64,000 nt of DNA from Siderastrea radians (GCA_964017195.1 OZ024896.1:2291987-2355986), one strand, 5' to 3'; shown: positions 22,190-32,386, numbered from the stretch's first letter. The notes: a model not told the origin generated them from the letters alone. A program made the numbers and translations.

Positions 22190-23605
22190 GATGACATTAG
22201 TAACTTCTTACTAACTGAACGCGAGGGCCGTACTGGGGAATATTGGCCCGAGGTCGTGGCAGTACGGACCGAGCGCAGCGAGGTCCGTACAAAAACGACC
22301 GAGGGCCAATATTCCTCAGTACGGTCCCGAGCAAGTGAAGTTAGTAAGTAGTTTATTATATGGCATCATTTTTCGTACGAAACAACACTTCCGGTAGTTC
22401 ATTCAAGTCAATTTCCGGCGCGATGTCAAGAAAAGAAGCCAGCGATTTTAACTGGCTTTCGAATCAGTTTGATGATCGTTGCTGTCGATCGGCGAAAACT
22501 TGCGTGGCTCTTGAATGAAAACTGCTCTGCTTCTAATATATGTGTCAGTTTTTCGTTATCCTCTACAACACAAGATAGTTTTATTTGAAAATACGTCTTC
22601 GTTATGGGCAGAGACAATTCGGGAAAAAGAAGAATAATGAAAAGGCCGCGATAAAATCTCAGAAACGTGCTTCTCAAACTGGAAATTGTGGCAGCGTGTT
22701 AGTCCGTAATCCGCAAGGTGAACGAAGGAACACTCGAACTTAAAAAAAAAGACACTGGAAATTATGTCTCCATCAAATACTGCAAGTTGTTTGCTTCAGT
22801 CGCTTTATGGAGAGCTTTGTGGATGCTGAGAGCAAACTTTCGTCGCACCTAACAGAGTTGTTTTTAGCGCGAGCTACGGCAAGAGCGGACTTGTGAACCG
22901 AGCTAAAATTATTTTTCAAAGATGTCCACTACAAGAGGAAAAATCTCGCTGAGGAATCAAGGTACACTGTTAGTTTAATACATGTACGTGTAGCTTTCAT
23001 TTGTTCTTGTGGAAAGCGCTGACTGAAGCAATGGCCAATATTAAACTAGACAAGAACATGATCGCTTCCGTTCGATTACAGTTGCTGATGAAAGCCGTTT
23101 GCCAGTTGTTTTGCAGTTTTCAGTTTTTTTCGCCGAGAGGTTTTCTTGTGAGAAACGTACTCTTTTGTTAATGCTGAATTTTAATAATTATTGTTTAAGT
23201 GTTGGCCGATTTACGCGGCTCTTTACAGCTTACAGTCTAATAGCCGTACAAAAAAAAAAACAATAAACACACACACAGTCACTGAAGAACGTTGGCCATG
23301 CTTTTTGATTCACTGCTGGCGAATGTTTTGCCTATATCAAAAAGTCGGTAAAGTTAATTGAAGAGCGCTTTTCACAGCTGAACAAGCGTGTTTACCTCGA
23401 TCATTCCGGTTTTGTACCAGCTCCAAACCTTTCCTTTTTTTAATCTTCTTGCGTTTTCGGAGTTTGAATTTTGCGGAAGCGCGAAAAAAAAAATATCCAA
23501 AAAGGACCGTTTCCATAGTAATGGTCCGTACTGTAAAATCCCGACCGAAAACTAACCAATCAGAACACTCGATTTAGACTGGAGAATTGCTTGCCATATA
23601 ATAAT
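22190..23605. mobile_element. Fold-back DNA element inserted in copy A
   Basis: It begins with a roughly 165-bp hairpin (about 22195-22362: arms GGGAATATTGGCCCGAGGTCG / CGACCGAGGGCCAATATTCC and GTACGGACC). The right end has CCATATAATAA, the reverse complement of TTATTATATGG at 22352. Copy B has an empty site at about 60490 (GTGACATAAG|TTGGAAAT). Boundaries are accurate to about 10 bp. Confidence 0.65.
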
Positions 23606-23816
23606 TGGAAATATTACAGTAATAAAAGTGATCAACCGTATTTTAAGACACGAAAGTTAGAAAGACAGGAATATTAGAAGATTTTTCACGCAAAATTTCT
23701 CAAGAGACGTTACCTAGGTTCTTAATAACTTACAGTTAATGTAGAAACAATCATTAGTCTTAGTCTCGTGGTATGAAGACGGGTTTGGCAACATGTTTGT
23801 CGACATAACTGACTAT

Positions 23817-23897
23817 TCAGCAGTTTGAAAAGTTTGAATAAGCGTTAAAAGAATCCGGGGAAGCTAGGATTGTCTTTTAGCAGAACGTGCATTGCTC
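23817..23897 (-). pseudogene. Gene A last exon, with second premature stop
   Basis: 81-bp remnant following a TTTTTTCAG acceptor. It reads EQCTFC and then TAA (23879-23877) where gene B has TAC (Tyr). The remaining codons still align with gene B up to the ancestral TGA at 23819-23817. It is the equivalent of the PTP closing helix (QYeFCYka). Confidence 0.82.
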
Positions 23898-24499
23898 CTG
23901 AAAAAATGCAATAAAAGCATATAAGCAAAAATATCAAGGTTTAAATGACAACGTATCACTGCAGGATCACTGTAACTAAGAGTACCAATGGGGACGTAAT
24001 AGTGCCCGGGCAAGGACCCAAAATAAACTGTGAGTTGTTGGCACTACAACTGCTCAAAGCCTCTTCACATTTAGTGCCCAGAACCTTGTCAGAACTTCAA
24101 AAAAGTTGTGGGTTAAACGACAGCTAAGAGCCCTGGTGTATGAATAAAAAAGTGCTTGAGCACTCACAAAAATTGTGTGCAGACTGCTGCCCGTGCTCGA
24201 TCCAGTGCCCTTTGTAAAAGAATGCCACTGTTTACATTAGTGGCGTCCGGCCGCTGTAGTTTAGATCCGTTACAAAATTTCTAGGGATTCCCAATGTATA
24301 CACAATCAACTTTGATTATAACGAACTCCGTGAGCACCAGGATTCAGTCACAAACCTATATTCATTTCTAAAGCGGCGAATGGGCACTTGCTCCAGATAA
24401 GAAGAAAAAAATTAATGTTCCAGTCAAACAGAGACCATTGTTGCGTATTTTATTACCTTAAGCACGCTTTTAAAAACAAAATAGTGTTGAGTATCTTAC

Positions 24500-24635
24500 C
24501 GCGTTAGCCACGGCTCCTGGTCTTTTGACTCGAATCTATTTTGTTGTCTGAAAGACATCAACAGTGTGCTCGGTCTTAACTCGCCCAATCGCAGACATTA
24601 TGGTGGACACGGTGCCACTGCGGCCCACACCGTCA
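24500..24635 (-). pseudogene. Gene A exon: PTP D2 signature, with premature TAG
   Basis: 136-bp exon that completes C-S-D-G-V-G-R-S-G and continues VSTIMSAIGRVKTEH and VDVFQTTK. It then meets TAG (24538-24536), where gene B has CTG (Leu). After the stop the frame resumes IRVKRPGAVANA. The Cys and Arg of C-x5-R remain. The exon has normal splice sites (CTACAG, GTAAGA). Confidence 0.85.
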
Positions 24636-25149
24636 CTGTAGAAGAAAATAACACCCGTGCAAAAATTAACTGCAAACAACATAAAAGTAGGTACCTGAAT
24701 ACAGTTCGCTACTCTTTTTTCAGGGCAAAAAGATATACTGAGATCTGACACTCTTCATAGCGACCTTCTTTAATGCTGAACTTGTCAAGCGGTTTTGTTT
24801 AAAACAAATATATCTTTACCCTTCTGACAGGTGTTGGTGAAGTCAATAAAAAATAAGCCGAGTTTAGTCTCTGATCACTAAATAGTGAGACTGCATAACA
24901 GGACAGCTAGGAATAATGTCCTTGGGTGACCTTCGTGACAGCTATTTAGGCATGCATTTCGATGCAAGATTCTAGGGTTTCTTTACCTCTGCTCATAATT
25001 AGCTGTCTTAGTGGTCACATAAGCACATTTAGCCGACCTCTTCTGTCGGATGTTCGGGAGCCTCTATTCAATGATCTCGACTGTTCTCCGAAATATTCAG
25101 TAGAAAGAGAAGCTAACTATGAAACTATGAACCTAAGAGATAACCGTAC

Positions 25150-25301
25150 CTGCACTGAAAAACAATGACGCCATTTCCGGTTTGTTGCTGAGACTGTACA
25201 GCAGTTAACAGTTCTAGTATTTCCTGGGGATCTGGGCACGAGTTAGGATCGTTCCATCCAGTGAACTGTAAGTGCTGAACAGTTGATTTCTTCTCGGGAG
25301 G
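25150..25301 (-). CDS. Gene A exon: PTP D2, degenerate WPD loop
   Basis: 152-bp exon encoding VQHLQFTGWNDPNSCPD, then EILELLTAVQ and VIVFQC. The loop reads W-N-D instead of W-P-D, and the catalytic His position is Gln (FQC). D2 is thus predicted to be catalytically weak or inactive, as in many receptor PTPs. Gene B has one extra codon here and W-T-D. Confidence 0.87.
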
Positions 25302-25497
25302 CTGTGTGTGGTGAACAATCATAACGAACGTAAGAACATTAAAAAATTACTGCTACATATCCAGCAAGGAGGTGACCATATACAGTATAAGATGCTGCAT
25401 GACCTCTATACTGTAAAACGTATTTCAATACGCCAGTTCCCTCCTGATTAATCCGTCACTTCCAAGATCTTTTAGCTCAAAACACGAGGGAATGTAG

Positions 25498-25535
25498 TGG
25501 AGGAGGAGGAGGGGGGAGGAGGGGGGGGGGGGGTG
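25498..25535. repeat. Purine (GGA/G)n tract
   Basis: GGAGGAGGAGG followed by a G run. The matching tract in copy B is at about 62569-62602. Low complexity only. Confidence 0.85.
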
Positions 25536-25734
25536 GGTTGGCTTCACCTTGCGCCCTAGTAGACCAAGTTTACATTTTTTACACTAACAGTTTTGCTGAT
25601 CGCGAAAGATTATTTAAATGGTTGGAAAAGCATTAGCGGTGCGCGAATCAGATTTGATATTTTCTCTTTAATAGTTTAATAGTTTGTGGCACTTCTCATG
25701 GACTCTTGAAGCTATCAAGAAATAAAAATTATAC

Positions 25735-25857
25735 CTTTGCATCCAGTACGCTGAACTTCCTGGTCGTGACGTTGCTTGTCCTAGTTTCTGACAGCATCTC
25801 TAAAGTGACTTTACCGTAGCTGACAGTACCTTTAGATGGCCAGTATTGCGGGTCACT
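25735..25857 (-). CDS. Gene A exon: PTP D2, QYWPS motif
   Basis: 123-bp exon (41 codons, phase 0-0) encoding SDPQYWPSKGTVSYGK, then VTLEMLSETRTSNVTTRKF. Equivalent of the C-x-QYWP strand. Acceptor ATTGCAG, donor GTATAA. The gene B copy is the same length. Confidence 0.87.
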
Positions 25858-26301
25858 CTGCAATGTTATAAGGCAGATACCAGTCAACAACTTGGCAGAG
25901 AAATGACGCAACAGTTAACTTGTAGAAGAATATTAAAAGCGGTTATTCATCCGTGGTATTTGTATGCAACTCCTGTATCAAATGACGAATGTCTGCTTTC
26001 TTTCTGTGTTCTGCGATTACCGTCAAAACTCTTCATATTAAAAGTAAAAGGGACCTTGGGGAAATGCATCGGTCTACCGCTAGAATTACAAATGCAATAA
26101 GCAGAACGGAACAAGCCTAGGTAGATGCGTAACAGGCCGGGTGTTTACTGGCCAGCCCAAAACATTCACGATGTCCTCTTGACCATTTCAACCAACTATC
26201 CAATTGTAAGAGGTTACAGAGAGGGCTGAAGGTATACCATTACATTCTTAACATTCTTAGTAACTGGACATAAAAGGAATATTCGGTAAAATGCAATCTA
26301 C

Positions 26302-26436
26302 CTCTTTTCCTTCTTTTGAGTTGTTCAGCATCACCACTGTGCCGATATCATGTTGCGATGCCATGTTCCAGAAGTCTTCAATAGTGTCGTTTAATGGCGC
26401 TTGGGTCAGGATATAGGCGTTACGTTTAATGTTGTC
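26302..26436 (-). CDS. Gene A exon: PTP D2, YILTQAPL and DFWNM motifs
   Basis: 135-bp exon encoding DNIKRNAYILTQAPL, DTIEDFWNMASQHD and TVVMLNNSKEGKE. Counterparts of YIaTQgPL, ieDFWrM and iVML. Gene B differs at DYIKR, NNTIED and MVSQYD. Confidence 0.88.
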
Positions 26437-26568
26437 CTGTTAGAAGGTGAAAATATATATGAAATACCGCGGCATCGCTCACATAATTTACAATTTTAAC
26501 CACTAAAAGGGGTAAAGCACGATAAGGTGAAATATTTGAATTGTTAGTGGGGATAGAAATTCGATCGG

Positions 26569-26840
26569 TAAGGGACCAGTCATTATTTTGAAGCGGGGGA
26601 GGGCTGGCGTAAATAGTGGGAGGGTCAATGATTTTTATGCAGGGAAAAAAGGGGGGGAGGCACATAAATCTATGCACACGTATTGGGGTGCTTTGTTATA
26701 CAAGGGGGGGGGGGTAAGAGGGGGAGGGTCAGCAAAAAATGTGCCTCACAAAGAGGAGGGTCAGGAGAATTTGAACATGGCCTCCCCCCATTTGCACCAG
26801 CCCTCCCTCCCTCTCTCTAAATAATGACCCGTCCCTAATC
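26569..26840. mobile_element. G-rich MITE present in both duplicate copies
   Basis: GGGACCAGTCATTATTTTG near 26571 is inverted to AAATAATGACCCGTCCC at about 26820-26837, with a purine-rich (GGGGGAGGG) interior. The orthologous intron of copy B has the same element at about 63625-63885, so insertion came before the duplication. Confidence 0.65.
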
Positions 26841-26923
26841 AATAGATAAAGAGTATGAAAATAAGAAATTTAGTATTATGCTCGTCCTTAACAAAAAATG
26901 GTATTGTATGTTTATGTACTTAC

Positions 26924-26994
26924 GTCAACAAAAGAAGCGTTGATGTAATCGTTATCTGGTTCAGAAGACCTCAAGATTACTCGAGAGGGATCCA
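26924..26994 (-). CDS. Gene A exon: PTP D2, DYINASFVD motif
   Basis: 71-bp exon encoding DPSRVILRSSEPDN then DYINASFVD, acceptor ATACTAG, donor GTAAGT. It corresponds to the partial gene B exon from 63976. Confidence 0.87.
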
Positions 26995-27227
26995 CTAGTA
27001 TCAAATGGAATAATTATTAAAGAGAAGGAATATCCTGAAGACTTTATAAATTTAAGTCTACAAGTGGGACAAAACACAAAACAACATGTTGATAAAGAAA
27101 TATAGTAGAAAATACTACTTAAATCTATCTCTCCTTTGCTTGCTTTGGTCAAGATCTACAAAGAGATCGGTGACTTTTGATAAACTCAACTAAATGCAAT
27201 TTATAAACGTAGGTTCACTAGTTGCTT

Positions 27228-27599
27228 AAGGCTGGTATTCACTAGCGACGGAGTCATAGTCGGAGTCGTAATCGGAGTCGTATGAGCGCTTGCGATCTAG
27301 TGGAATTCAAACAACGGCGTCGTAATCGGAGTTGTAAGGGCGACGGAATCGGAGTCGCAAGAATTGTCGGAGTTGTAGCAGAAGCGGAAAAATAAACCAA
27401 TCAGAACGGTTCTATTTTCTTCCGCATCTGCAAAGGACTCCGACAATCTGGTTTTCACTTGATCGTAAGCGACGAAATCGTAAGCGGAATCGGAAACTCT
27501 GCTTACGGCTCAGTTGCTTGGTTTTCACTAGATCATAACGCTTCACGCTTCTGATTATGACTCCGACTCCTACTCCGTCTCTAGTAAAAATCAGCCGAT
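27228..27599. mobile_element. MITE with GGAGTCG subterminal repeats
   Basis: The ends GGCTGGTATTCACTAG (27230) and the reverse complement of CGGCTGATTTTTACTAG (about 27598) are inverted. Many copies of CGGAGTCGTAATC-like units lie in both subterminal regions. About 370 bp, non-coding, in a D2 intron. Confidence 0.75.
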
Positions 27600-28027
27600 A
27601 TTATTAACGTTTATACTGTAGACTGTTACTCCGTTGACAAAGATATACATCATAGTAATCTAGAACTGGAAATAAGCTCGTTTAGAAAGGCCGTTTTTAT
27701 CAGACATTTTGTTTATAAATATGGATATATTATGAACTACCGAGAAAGTGCTCACAGTTCTAACTTTTGAGTCTGTGGATAGAAGTTTGATTATATCTTG
27801 TGACCAATTATACGGCAACTGTCTTGGCGGCGAGTTCAATAGGGCACGAAAACACACTTTTCGTCATAACAAGAGCCACCATTCATTCTAGTAGAGATGT
27901 TTGTTTAAAGCAGTGCTGTAGTTTGGTTTAAATTTTGCAAAATTATACAACTAAGTGGGCTTCCGCCACCGATAATAAGCCATGCAATAAAAGCTACTGG
28001 GAAACTACAAAAAACGCCAAACCTTAC

Positions 28028-28121
28028 ATGGTACAATGTTCGGAAATCTGTTCTTGTTGATGTTTGTTGGTTTAAATGCTGCTGTTGATTCCTCTTCTGA
28101 GCCTTCGGTGTCACAGATCAG
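28028..28121 (-). CDS. Gene A exon: PTP D2, NKNRFPNIVP motif
   Basis: 94-bp exon encoding LICDTEGSEEESTAA, then FKPTNINKNRFPNIVP. NKNRf-NI-P is the D2 version of the KNRY motif. Splice sites TTTGCAG and GTAAGG, ending in phase 1. Confidence 0.85.
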
Positions 28122-28601
28122 CTGCAAACGCTAAAGGATCACATACATTAATTAAGTAGTATTCCACGAGCCCACATTAAACTGTGAAGGTGGGTAGTAG
28201 TAACTTGGTGACTTTTTAATTTTCTTTTTACACTTACCGTTGTCGTTCATGTGCCATTCTGTAAACTGAATACCATGATCACTGAGTGAAAACTGCTTTA
28301 TAGCGTAATGTTGGGCTTGTTATTTTATTTGCACAGTATCTTTTGTTATACTAAATTATGGAACAAAAAAAAAAGGAAGAACTTTGAAATGTTCAAGTGC
28401 TAATCATCAGTCGTCAAATAAAACTAAGGCCGACTAGTTCATCTTCCATATATTAAGGGTACATATAAATAGAAATTCCACATGAATTTTAGCCTAAATT
28501 CGTAAGTGGTGCATAAGTTTTATTAAAATCATTTAGAAGTGGTTTCCAGTTCATCTTGCAAACAGGCTTAGCCGGGAAAACACGTTAGAGGTAACAGCTA
28601 C

Positions 28602-28751
28602 CTTGAATTTGTCGGCATATCCTGTTTGTTTGGAAGATTTATGAACCCTGGCGAGCTTGTTCATTCTAATCAACGGGTCGTGAGGGGAAATCTCTGTATT
28701 TCCACAAACCAAAGCTTCCATTACTGCTTTGTGCCAAAACACATACTGATC
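28602..28751 (-). CDS. Gene A exon: end of D1 and start of D2
   Basis: 150-bp exon, phase 0-0, encoding DQYVFWHKAVMEAL (closing helix of D1; family form QYvFiydal-eal), then CGNTEISPHD and QTGYADKFK, the linker and opening helix of D2. Acceptor TTTGCAG, donor GTAGCT. Confidence 0.88.
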
Positions 28752-29297
28752 CTGCAAAAAGGCAAAAAATAGGAAACCGTGTTACGAACCAAAGAAAAAC
28801 CAAAAAACAAATAGTTATAAATCATTATTTTTGTAGCCTTTTTCTCTTCATCTTTGTTTTGTCAATGTTCCAGATTGAAAATCCAGAACTAAAACTATTT
28901 ATATATTATTTAAGATTAACCACTGAAGTACACTGACTGTTTAAACAAAAATCTGCATGTACTACGTTAAATTATTGCAGCGTGGTCGTATTAGGATGTC
29001 GGCATTTCTCAGCCTGAAAGATCTTACCTAAGTGTTTGTTGTATCGAGTTAATACTTTCGACTGTTAGTCGAGAAATTAAATTTTTGTTCAATGGATCTC
29101 TTTTTAACTTTTGTGGAATAGTTTACAATTAAACAAGTAACTTTTCTTTTTCGAGTTAGCAACAGCTGGTTTCTTTAACCAACCCAGCCCAAGTGTTCAT
29201 AAAACCCAAACTAGATGGCACAGAAAAAGATGGAAAACTATGTCATCATTATGCTATAATTAATATTAAAATATGTATATTTATAAAGTCTTTTTAC

Positions 29298-29433
29298 CTC
29301 CTTTTGTACCATATGGGGGCGTTGTCTACGCATGACCTGCAAGTAATTAGATATAAACACGCTGCCCTGCTCCTTAGCACCTTCCAACATGGCGTCAATT
29401 CCAATGTAGGTACCCGTACGTCCAACACCGGTA
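29298..29433 (-). CDS. Gene A exon: PTP D1, P-loop and Q-loop
   Basis: 136-bp exon that completes HC-S-T-G-V-G-R-T-G and continues YIGIDAMLEGAK, VFISNYLQVMRRQRPHMVQ. The C-(X5)-R P-loop is intact, with Thr where most receptors have Ala (HCSAG). R-x-x-R-x-x-MVQ is the Q-loop region. Acceptor TGCTAG, donor GAG|GTAAAA. The D2 counterpart at 24500-24635 is also exactly 136 bp. Confidence 0.9.
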
Positions 29434-29692
29434 CTAGCAGTAAAGAAATACAGAGAAACATCAACCTTTTTGGTAAGCAAGCAGTATAAATGAAGGAATA
29501 CCCCATGTTGGGTTATGAAATAAAACCGGGTTAGGCTCAGAACTATGGTCTGTGTGCTACTTAATTTCACCTCACAATGTTTCAAGTTAACCGTCTCGCA
29601 AAAGAAATTGCATAAAGGTTGTACCAGCTAACAGCATCTTTAAAAATATGATAATTTCAAGCTTTTAGCTGTGGTTCAGAGTGTATGTTTAC

Positions 29693-29841
29693 CTGCAATG
29701 CACAACCAGTGGTCCACCAGTAAGCTGATGTCTGACGTGAACCTTCCATCTAAATGCCAGTAAAGCTGTGGAATGATGAGGAACTCCCCTGTCAGGCCAG
29801 GTAGTGTAATGAAACTGTACCACTTCACGCTTCTCTGAGTC
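29693..29841 (-). CDS. Gene A exon: PTP D1, WPD loop and start of the signature motif
   Basis: 149-bp exon encoding SEKREVVQFHYTTWPDRGVP, then GGPLVVHC. The WPD loop Asp (general acid) and the catalytic Cys codon are intact. The exon ends inside the following Ser codon (TGCAG|GTAAAC). D1 thus keeps its catalytic acid and nucleophile even though the gene is damaged elsewhere. Confidence 0.9.
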
Positions 29842-30334
29842 CTAAACAACGAAATCACACGATTCTATTTTTTAAATGTTTTTAATGCTAAATGTTAAAA
29901 AAGTTTCTTCGATAGGCATTTGACGATAAAAACTAGCGATAAAAAGAACGACGTTTCGACCTCTCTGAGGTCATTTTCAAGTTAATAATAAAAGGTCTGA
30001 CGCGAGGAGTCGTGGGTTTTTTTTTTGGCGGTGCTCAAAACAGGCTGTTGTTGATGTTTAGTTTCAAACTACTGACTAAACGACAATCGTTCTAAGGAAC
30101 ACTCTCACTCGGACGAGTACACTAGACAAACTACCAACACTCCTGGGTCCAAATTTTCAACTTATGTCCGGACAACCGAACTACAGAATCGTTTGCCTTA
30201 CAAATTGAATACCCTTCTGAACGTTGAAATGATACTGAAATTTTGTGGGTTTCGCTGTCTTCAGCGTAGACAACGAAATATATGGATTTTCGAAATAAAC
30301 ATACAGTAAGTCTTTCACTTTGCATTTCTCGTAC

Positions 30335-30451
30335 CTTCACCAATATAATCGTTCGAATGACGTAGTCAGCAATGGTTTCAGTCTTTAGTAAAGTTACGTT
30401 AATGGCGCCAAATCTGGAAGTACTTTCCGGCCAATATTGCTCGCACTTGAC
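30335..30451 (-). CDS. Gene A exon: PTP D1, CEQYWP motif
   Basis: 117-bp exon, phase 0-0, encoding VKCEQYWPESTSRFG, then INVTLLKTETIADY and VIRTIILVK. KCeqYWP and YviRtf-l are standard receptor PTP motifs. Splice sites TTTCAG and GTACGA. Confidence 0.88.
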
Positions 30452-30662
30452 CTGAAAAAGATGGAAAACAATATTTTAACAAGTCTGAGTGCCCATCTTT
30501 TTTGTGTAATCGGTGTTATTTGACAAACACGCACAAAAGACATTAATTTTGCGTTTGAAAATATTCACTCTGTGTATCGCAGCTTCAAGAATGAAAAGCT
30601 TCTCAACTTGTACATGTATGCACCGTGCAGGTGAACATTATCTTACTCACATCATCTTTTTT

Positions 30663-31030
30663 ATGTAGAGAGTTGCGCTCTTCAGATTCTATAAGACTCC
30701 AGGTTCCTTTAGAAAAAGGGACCTTTCAGGACACTGAGGCTCTCTTATTTAACAACCTCCCTAAAAATCTTAAAACGTGAGATGATTTTAGTCTGTTTAC
30801 GTCGCGCGTATTTGAATTCTTAAAGAACCGCGCACTGGCACGTTTATAATTGTAGTAATGTTCAATTAGATAATATTTCTGTTCTCTATAATCATAACGT
30901 ACAGTATTCATTTATTCGTTATTTACTATATATTTTATAGTTCAAATGTAATATTTGGCATTTTTAGCTGGTAACAGATGAAGAGCCACTACGTGGATAC
31001 TTTGTTAATAAACCATTTACTTACTTACTC
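30663..31030 (+). mobile_element. Possible non-LTR retrotransposon 3' fragment
   Basis: The plus strand reads EALLFNNLPKNLKT, a stop, then SRVFEFLKNRALARL. This resembles the degenerate C-terminal reverse-transcriptase tail (LfNsLPk-l). It is followed by a low-complexity tail ending AATAAACCATTTACTTACTTAC. Lies in a gene A intron. Confidence 0.4.
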
Positions 31031-31132
31031 GCTTACACCTACGTGTAGCGCCTAGAAGCTATTACTTATCAAACAAAAAATACATAAAACTGCTACTTGA
31101 CCTGTAGAGAAACTAGAGGAATGCTATGGTAC

Positions 31133-31230
31133 CTTTCCTTGTTCCACCAGGTTTGTTAGCATAACAATAGTCGTACATTTCTCTTGCCCGTCCATTCGCC
31201 AGAAATCACTAACTGTCGCGGGATTGGGAC
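31133..31230 (-). CDS. Gene A exon: PTP D1, DFWRM and VMLTN motifs
   Basis: 98-bp exon encoding GPNPATVSDFWRM, then DGQEKCTTIVMLTNLVEQGK. The family usually reads FWRMvWEqk-x; here V-W-E is replaced by D-G-Q, removing a nearly invariant Trp. The acceptor is TTGTTAG and the donor GTACCA. Confidence 0.87.
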
Positions 31231-31308
31231 CTAACAAGGCAACATTAAGAAATAAAGTACGTCAGCATTAAACGATCAATAGGCTGGTTCGACTGTATCA
31301 GCATTTAC

Positions 31309-31348
31309 CTTGAGTTGCAATGTAACACATTGATTCCTCATCATATGT
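31309..31348 (-). CDS. Gene A exon: PTP D1, YIATQG motif
   Basis: 40-bp exon encoding TYDEESMCYIATQ and the first base of Gly, with acceptor CTTTAG and donor GTAAAT. YIATQGP is a conserved PTP core strand. Confidence 0.85.
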
Positions 31349-31803
31349 CTAAAGAGAAACAAATCTAAAAGTGAAAGGAATTAGTGTTCATGAACTGATA
31401 GGATAATAACTACAGAGTAAAAATTTGAAAATTTTATCAGCTAAACGCAACTTTAGAAGTAATAGGCTTAGTGTTAGGGATTTTCACAGCTTTACTTTTT
31501 TGAAAAACACCAAGGCTATTCTTCCTAAAGAGCCTACTAGACAAAATAATGCGCCGCTCTGATTGGTTGCCTGGCCATCCTAGCTTGGGTATGACGTCAC
31601 TTGACTTTGAAGTTTTCAAAAGTGTTCATTTATATGTCTTTTGCTTTGGCTTGATCTCACATAAATTTGGGAATTCCTCCCAACTTGCGTGCATCGGATT
31701 AAGTACGCATGCTAATTTAAATTTCTGATTAAATACAAAGGAAATCATTATATTTTGGAGCTGGGTGAGATTTCGAAGGCGATGGGTATATGGGTATACG
31801 TAC

Positions 31804-31880
31804 TGGAATGTAACTGGCATTGATGTAGTCGGACTTTGGGTGTCCATTTATTTGCTCCAGGATCACACGAGAATGATCAT
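31804..31880 (-). pseudogene. Gene A exon: PTP D1 DYINAS motif, acceptor AG mutated to AA
   Basis: Phase and homology require this 77-bp exon to begin at 31880 (AT completing the Tyr codon, then DHSRVILEQING and SDYINASYIP). The intron ends CTTTTCTTAA, not AG, and no AG lies in the roughly 40 bases upstream. The donor is normal (GTACGT). The coding content is intact, with DHSRV and DYINAS conserved. Normal splicing into this exon should fail. Confidence 0.8.
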
Positions 31881-32177
31881 TTAAGAAAAGTAAATAAGCA
31901 AATAAAATAATAAATAATATTAGAGGTTTTCATAGTGCGAATCCATAAAGAGTTTCCTTGCAATATTTCAAATTTTGTCCTTTTATCTGTGACGTTCTCA
32001 GCTGAAGGTTAATTTTGCAATTAGGTAGTGAAAAGCTTTTTTTTATTAACTTGTTCATTTTATCAATTGTGGAAAACATTAAACATCATACCGCCTCCTT
32101 GTTACCCTTAGAAAGTTAATAATGAAAAAGACAAAATTTATACCACAAAAATTCAGCTTTCTTCTAAGAAAACTTAC

Positions 32178-32259
32178 AAGAGACTATGTTGCCATATCGA
32201 TTTTTAATCTTGTTGTTCTTGGCAACTTCCCAGGGTGACGTCATACCTCCTGGTAAATT
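32178..32259 (-). CDS. Gene A exon: PTP D1, KNRY motif
   Basis: 82-bp exon encoding NLPGGMTSPWEVAK, then NNKIKNRYGNIVS. KNRY-x-N-I is the conserved phosphotyrosine-recognition-loop approach of PTP domains. Acceptor TTCTTAG, donor GTAAGT, ending in phase 1 (first base of a Tyr codon). Confidence 0.88.
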
Positions 32260-32386
32260 CTAAGAAAAGAATAACGAATATAAATATTGATTTTGTTCGT
32301 TCCTATTACAACAGAATCATTAAACAGTTTAGGATTACACTTTTGTATTACTAGACTATAATAAATAAAGTAATTTACGTCCTTGC

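Larger units (their letters stand above)
19866..26965. repeat. Segmental duplication, copy A (3' part of gene A and downstream flank)
   Basis: Apart from two later insertions this block aligns in order with about 59270-64000: flank, last exon, introns and D2 exons. Coding and intron sequence are both highly similar. Corresponding points are 20567/60214, 23817/60817, 24500/61513, 25150/62214, 26302/63363 and 26924/63976. The right border is not visible because copy B runs off the window. Confidence 0.9.

Noticed and set aside
24962..25168. 68-aa plus-strand frame conserved in copy B (62023-62232)
   Set aside because: Its conservation reflects the recent duplication. It overlaps a D2 exon antisense and has no recognisable feature.
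26975..26998. Cluster of XhoI, BamHI and SpeI-like sites resembling a cloning polylinker
   Set aside because: The sites lie in and at the edge of a D2 exon whose translation is normal and homologous, so the cluster is a coincidence rather than vector sequence.
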